This document shows positions 15,271-18,548 of a DNA stretch of 18,548 bases, one piece after another. Each line of letters opens with the position of its first letter. Position 1 is the stretch's first letter. Source of the DNA: Candidatus Omnitrophica bacterium UBA1443. GTDB taxonomy: Bacteria > Omnitrophota > Omnitrophia > Omnitrophales > Aquincolibacteriaceae. A program made the position numbers and the translations under genes. The notes beneath the pieces are model-generated. The model had not been told where the DNA came from, searched no databases, and saw only the letters and a list, made by a program, of their open reading frames with translations. The DNA lies in contig DCTJ01000038.1 in assembly GCA_002329545.1 (NCBI GenBank), positions 7,027-25,574 of the forward strand. Direction: 5' to 3'.

Positions 15271-16426
15271 AAAGGGATTTACCCTGCTTGAAATTCTTAT
15301 AACGGCAGTCATTATTATCGTCCTGGCCGCTTTAGTGCTTCCCCGGGTACTGCATCAGGTCCGAAAAGCGGAGGAAGCAGAGGCTATCGTCAACCTTGGC
15401 GCGATTCGGCGCGCTCAATTGGACCTCCACGGAATATCGGGGCGGTTTGTCGAAGCGGCGGATGAAAAGGGTATTCAGGCGGCTCTCGGCCTTTCCATTT
15501 CGAACCTGATCTATGATTTCAAGATTATTGATGCGGACGAAGATAATTTTCTGGGCGTTGCCACGCCGATTGATGCGCTTGAAAATTGGCTCGAAGAGAT
15601 CAAGATCGATAAAGATGGATTTGTCGGATATCCCGGATATGGTGATGGAGGAGGCAATAGTGGCGGAAGCGGTGGCGGCAGTAGTGGCGGAGGATCCGGT
15701 TCCGGTGGCGGCTCAAGCGGTAGTGGAAGCGGAGGTGGGAGTGGTGGCGGTTCCGGGGGTAGTTATGGTGGTTCCAGCGCCAGAACACATAGCCTGCCAA
15801 CTGTAACCGAAACTGGGCCTGTTTTCACAGGGTATGCATCAGAAATACAATCTGTTTTAGATGTATTGGCAACTTCGACCGCGGCATTAAGTTCTCCCGC
15901 TGCAATCACAGGAGCAAATCTTGCTAACTTTTTGACGACGAACAAAATTTCCGTTACATTTGGAGATACTGAGGATAACATTTATGGGTATTGTAATTGG
16001 GATTCTGCCCATAAAAAACCTTACATCGTATTGAGTTCCAAGCTTAAATTAAACCAATATGTAGCCGCGGAAACTTTGGCGCATGAAACACTGCATGCTC
16101 TTTGGATTATTGATGATTTTAGGCATCTGACAACAGGGAGCCCTTATCAGTATGGCGTACCCAATGAAAAGTTCGGAGAGCTTCGAACATCGGTGTTTGG
16201 TGAAAATGGGAGTGATACAATCGATCACGAATATAACGCTTTTATAACAGGGGCACAAGTTTGGATGGATTTAAAGGCCAAGTACAATGTCTTTGACCCT
16301 AGCGGGTTAGGCTCTCGTAATGATAGTCAGATGAGTGTTTTTGCTTATGATGATGGTTCCTTGAAACCTGAAAGCGTTGCGAAGGCGAATATTCGCGCGT
16401 GGTACGGAAATCTACCGGAATATTGA
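15260..16426 (+). CDS. Type IV pilin-like protein fused to an HExxH putative metalloprotease domain
   Basis: The 388-residue protein starts with a classic class III prepilin leader, MSSKKG^FTLLE: Gly6 before the cleavage site, Phe at +1, Glu at +5, then a hydrophobic helix to about residue 30. Residues 31-127 look like a short pilin/pseudopilin domain. Residues 128-173 are a linker of 28 Gly and 15 Ser. The remaining 215 residues (174-388) hold AETLAHETLHALW, with the zinc-protease signature H275-E276-T-L-H279. Further on is DHEYNAF, whose Glu324 (or His323) could be a third ligand. The metzincin extension HxxGxxH is absent, so a gluzincin-like arrangement is more likely. Export and display by a type II secretion or type IV pilus machine is inferred. 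GGAG at 15247-15250 supports the start. No other pilus genes are in the window. Fold and activity of the C-terminal domain are unproven. Confidence 0.82.
   Translation: MSSKKGFTLLEILITAVIIIVLAALVLPRVLHQVRKAEEAEAIVNLGAIRRAQLDLHGISGRFVEAADEKGIQAALGLSISNLIYDFKIIDADEDNFLGVATPIDALENWLEEIKIDKDGFVGYPGYGDGGGNSGGSGGGSSGGGSGSGGGSSGSGSGGGSGGGSGGSYGGSSARTHSLPTVTETGPVFTGYASEIQSVLDVLATSTAALSSPAAITGANLANFLTTNKISVTFGDTEDNIYGYCNWDSAHKKPYIVLSSKLKLNQYVAAETLAHETLHALWIIDDFRHLTTGSPYQYGVPNEKFGELRTSVFGENGSDTIDHEYNAFITGAQVWMDLKAKYNVFDPSGLGSRNDSQMSVFAYDDGSLKPESVAKANIRAWYGNLPEY
15641..15778 (+). repeat. Low-complexity Gly/Ser linker coding tract
   Basis: This is a tract of GGN and AGT/AGC/TCC codons encoding 46 residues, of which 43 are Gly or Ser (exceptions Asp, Asn and Tyr). 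It separates the pilin stalk from the HExxH domain. Codons vary, so it is not a simple DNA microsatellite, but near-repeats of GGTGGCGG-like units could recombine and change the length. Confidence 0.9.
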
Positions 16427-16439
16427 AAAAGAGGTATTT

Positions 16440-17087
16440 ATGAGTTCAGAAAGAAAACCTCGGCATATTTTTTTGATTCTTTGCATAGTGACCATTGGCA
16501 CAATTATGGTTTTTACGGTGTTAAGATGGCTTCCAGTGAGTTTTGGAGCTCGAGGGCAACAGGAAATGAAATATCAAAATTTGGAAACAAAAAACCCCGT
16601 TCTTAATTTTTCATTTGAATATCCGGAGACTGGGTGGTTCCCGGTAGAGTCTACAGGTAGGATGGAAAAGTATGACATGGTCTATTTGCGAGGCCCCAGC
16701 AATGAGAAAAATGGTTTTACAACCATTATCGACGTGACCGTGAGGCCGCTTGAATCTGGACAAACTCCGCGGAGTCTTTTGGGAAAGTACCAAAAAATAG
16801 ATTCTAATCAGAACAAGTTCAATATTCTCCATGAGAAGAATATAACTGTTGGGGGTGAGAGAGCAGTTTTTGGTTTTTGTGAATATGAAACTCCCCCAAT
16901 TTATAGGGCGATGGAACCGGCCGTTTTACTTAAGAAAAGAATGGTTTTTCTAATCCGGAATGACCAATCTTATGGGATTACGATGCTGACCCTTGCTTCT
17001 GAAGATGAAAAATACACATCAACCTTCGAGCGTGTTTTAAAAACATTTCAATTCAAAAATGACGCGCAAAGTTCCAAGTTGGCTTGA
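16440..17087 (+). CDS. Membrane-anchored PsbP/Mog1-like hypothetical protein
   Basis: The start is the ATG at 16440, with AGAGG (16430-16434) just upstream; an upstream in-frame extension would run back into the pilin-protease gene. The 215-residue product has a short basic N-terminus, one membrane helix at about 10-31 with no signal-peptidase-like site, and an outside domain of about 180 residues. That domain has alternating strands and the pattern 'F-x-Y-P-x-x-W ... V-x-V-R-P-L ... L-x-K-Y ... G-G-x-x-A ... F-x-R-V-L-K-T-F-x-F', resembling PsbP/Mog1-fold (DUF1795-like) proteins. Those domains usually have no catalytic activity and serve as accessory or binding modules. It follows the pilin-protease gene by 13 nt and is A+T-rich like that gene's 3' half (15 G+C in 60 at 16561-16620). 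The fold assignment is tentative and the function unknown. Confidence 0.75.
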   Translation: MSSERKPRHIFLILCIVTIGTIMVFTVLRWLPVSFGARGQQEMKYQNLETKNPVLNFSFEYPETGWFPVESTGRMEKYDMVYLRGPSNEKNGFTTIIDVTVRPLESGQTPRSLLGKYQKIDSNQNKFNILHEKNITVGGERAVFGFCEYETPPIYRAMEPAVLLKKRMVFLIRNDQSYGITMLTLASEDEKYTSTFERVLKTFQFKNDAQSSKLA

Positions 17088-17168
17088 ATAAGAACTTCTT
17101 GAAAACACTGTTCTTTTCCCGCATCATACGGTTCTTCTGATACTTCTCAACGGCAACCAAGGATTTTC

Positions 17169-18548
17169 ATGGACTACCTCGTATACGCCCGTAAATTTAG
17201 GCCGCAAACCTTCGATGAAATCGTGGGGCAGGAGACCGTCACGGTCACGCTCAAGAACGCGATTAAGCAGGGGCGGATCCCTCAGAGTTTCCTTTTTTCC
17301 GGTCCCCGGGGCGTGGGAAAAACTTCCACGGCCCGCATTTTGGCCAAGGCGCTTAACTGCAAAGAAGGCCCCACGGAAAAGCCTTGTGGAAAGTGTCTGG
17401 CCTGCAAGGAAATCGAGCGGGGGAACTCGATGGATGTGATCGAAATTGACGGAGCGTCCAACCGCCGCATCGAAGAAATCAGGGATTTGCGCGAAAACGT
17501 AAAATTCAAGCCGACGTCCGGAAATTTCAAAATCTACATTATCGATGAGGTCCATATGCTGACTCTGGAAGCGTTTAATGCGCTCCTGAAGACCCTCGAA
17601 GAACCCCCGCCTCACGTGAAATTTATTTTTGCGACGACAGAATCACATAAGGTGCCTCTTACCATCCTTTCGCGTTGCCAGCGGTTTCAGTTCAAGAGAA
17701 TTCCGGTTCCGGAAGTTGTGAAAAAACTTGAATCGATCGCCAAGAAAGAAAAACTCAAGTGTGACGAGAAGGCTTTGTTTCTGATGGCCAAGGCCAGTGA
17801 AGGCGCGTTGCGGGATGCTGAAAGCCTGCTGGACCAGCTCGCGAGTTTTTCGGGCGGGAAAATCACGGAAGAAGACGTTCTCACTCTCCTGGGGGCTTCT
17901 TCGGATGAAATATATCTTGACGTTCTGACGGCCATTCGTGAGAGAAAAGGGGCGGATTTGTTCGCCCTGGTAAAAAAAATCTACGAAGAAGGCGGCGAGT
18001 TAGCCCAGTTCGCGGCCGGTCTTTTTGAAGTCTTCAGGCATCTTCTGGTACTCAAAGTGATACGCGAGACCCCCGGGTTTATTGATGCGAGTGAGGCGAT
18101 GGTGAAAGGCCTTAAAAAAAAGGCGGCTGATTTTTCGGAAGGGGAACTTCTGCTGGCTTTGTCCATGCTTCAAAATCTTCAATATCAGTTGCGACGGCCC
18201 GTGGCGTCACCCAAATTACTTGTTGAAACCGCGTTGCTCAGGCTCATGAACGTCGGTCGTCTCAAGTCAGTCGAGGAGCTTGTGGGAAAAAACAAATTTG
18301 CCCCGGCATCAGCCTCGACGGCGGGTTCAATCACAAAACCCTTGCCTGAAAAAAAAACAGTTCCGCCGCCTCAAAAATCAAATGAACCGGTAAAATTTAA
18401 AAAGACAGCGGGGGATGAGAATTCTGTATCTCCTCAACACTCCTCCAGAGATTCGACGGAGTCGGTTGATCTGAATGCCGTGGTATCGGTGTGGCCGCAG
18501 GTCATCGAAAATGTGAAAGCGAAACGGATGTCCCTGGGGCTTTATCTT
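17169..18548 (+). CDS. dnaX: DNA polymerase III subunit tau/gamma, 3' partial
   Basis: The gene runs off the window end; 460 codons are visible. Clamp-loader motifs sit at E. coli-like positions: Walker A GPRGVGKT (45-52), the zinc cysteines C64, C73, C76 and C79, Walker B DEVH (126-129), sensor 1 FIFATTE and SRC (SRCQRF). Domain III (about 240-370), which binds other clamp-loader subunits, is followed by a Pro/Lys/Ser-rich linker from about 375, typical of the region before the tau-specific C-terminus. DnaX is the ATPase motor that loads the sliding clamp and, as tau, ties polymerases to the helicase. AAGGA at 17159-17163 supports the ATG start. Two A-runs (18114-18121 and 18349-18357) could allow production of a short gamma form. 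The identification is secure. Confidence 0.96.
   Translation, partial: MDYLVYARKFRPQTFDEIVGQETVTVTLKNAIKQGRIPQSFLFSGPRGVGKTSTARILAKALNCKEGPTEKPCGKCLACKEIERGNSMDVIEIDGASNRRIEEIRDLRENVKFKPTSGNFKIYIIDEVHMLTLEAFNALLKTLEEPPPHVKFIFATTESHKVPLTILSRCQRFQFKRIPVPEVVKKLESIAKKEKLKCDEKALFLMAKASEGALRDAESLLDQLASFSGGKITEEDVLTLLGASSDEIYLDVLTAIRERKGADLFALVKKIYEEGGELAQFAAGLFEVFRHLLVLKVIRETPGFIDASEAMVKGLKKKAADFSEGELLLALSMLQNLQYQLRRPVASPKLLVETALLRLMNVGRLKSVEELVGKNKFAPASASTAGSITKPLPEKKTVPPPQKSNEPVKFKKTAGDENSVSPQHSSRDSTESVDLNAVVSVWPQVIENVKAKRMSLGLYL
18114..18122 (+). other. In-frame A AAA AAG slippery heptamer within dnaX
   Basis: CTT AAA AAA AAG places the E. coli dnaX-type heptamer A AAA AAG (18116-18122) in the correct phase for -1 frameshifting. 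The -1 frame then reads GGC GGC TGA, giving a product of about 320 residues. An AAAGG (18105-18109) lies 6 nt upstream. The site falls inside domain III, earlier than the E. coli site, which argues against function. Confidence 0.3.
18349..18357 (+). other. A9 run in the dnaX linker, candidate slippage site
   Basis: Nine consecutive A span codons 394-397, just after domain III, where gamma-producing sites lie in other bacteria; Thermus dnaX uses an A9 run for transcriptional slippage. Both shifted frames stop soon: TGA at 18383-18385 in -1 and TAA at 18391-18393 in +1. Either would give a gamma-like product of about 405-408 residues. Confidence 0.5.

Noticed and set aside
17090..17115. AAGAAC/GTTCTT inverted repeat after the PsbP-like gene as a terminator
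   Set aside because: The stem is only six mostly A-T pairs with a 14 nt loop and only a short T stretch after it, too weak to call.
1..18548. CRISPR arrays, insertion sequences, attachment sites
   Set aside because: No regularly spaced repeats, transposase-like frames or terminal inverted repeats were seen. The tRNA-Ser 3' end is not duplicated nearby as an att site would be.

Overview
The window is bacterial chromosomal DNA, roughly 50-57% G+C in most genes by short hand counts, with two clearly A+T-richer patches (about 7,100-8,450 and 15,800-17,090). The mix is a giant cyclic beta-1,2-glucan synthase, a futalosine-pathway MqnD-like enzyme, a type IV pilin-like protein with a large extra domain, a long secreted TPR protein, and dnaX. 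This would fit an uncultured Gram-negative lineage such as Omnitrophota or a PVC-type relative. That placement is an impression from gene content and not a demonstrated assignment.

Layout. 1-7066: the 3' 2,355 codons of an NdvB/Cgs-type glucan synthase; its start lies upstream of the window. 7067-7316: a regulatory region with a near-consensus sigma70 promoter and repeated TGACA(T) boxes. 7317-8447: a self-inhibited Fic AMP-transferase with a C-terminal winged-helix-like domain. 8448-8696: a hairpin-rich leader ending in a T-run. 8697-10301: prfC (RF3). 10428-11318: an mqnD-like gene. 11407-12006: an unrecognised helical protein. 12057-12323: a one-repeat PQ-loop/SemiSWEET-like membrane protein. 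12455-13579, minus strand: an M24 aminopeptidase. 13745-13780: a strong intrinsic terminator. 13844-13930: tRNA-Ser(CGA). 13942-17087: a three-gene cluster (exported TPR protein, pilin-protease fusion, membrane-anchored PsbP-like protein). 17169-end: dnaX, cut by the window edge.

The most unusual object is the gene at 15260-16426. A prepilin leader and pilin stalk are joined through a 46-residue Gly/Ser linker to a domain with an HExxH zinc-protease motif. Its only close partners are an exported ten-TPR protein immediately upstream (11 bp overlap) and a small anchored protein 13 nt downstream. A G+C drop begins right after the linker and runs through the third gene, which suggests the protease module and its neighbour were acquired together. 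I propose a pilus- or pseudopilus-displayed protease module; the function is inference.

Other points worth a look are an A9 run and an in-frame A AAA AAG in dnaX, each followed by nearby stops in shifted frames (possible short gamma-like form); the TGACAT operator array before fic; a tRNA gene only 11 nt from a coding start; and a hairpin-rich, possibly attenuating leader before prfC.
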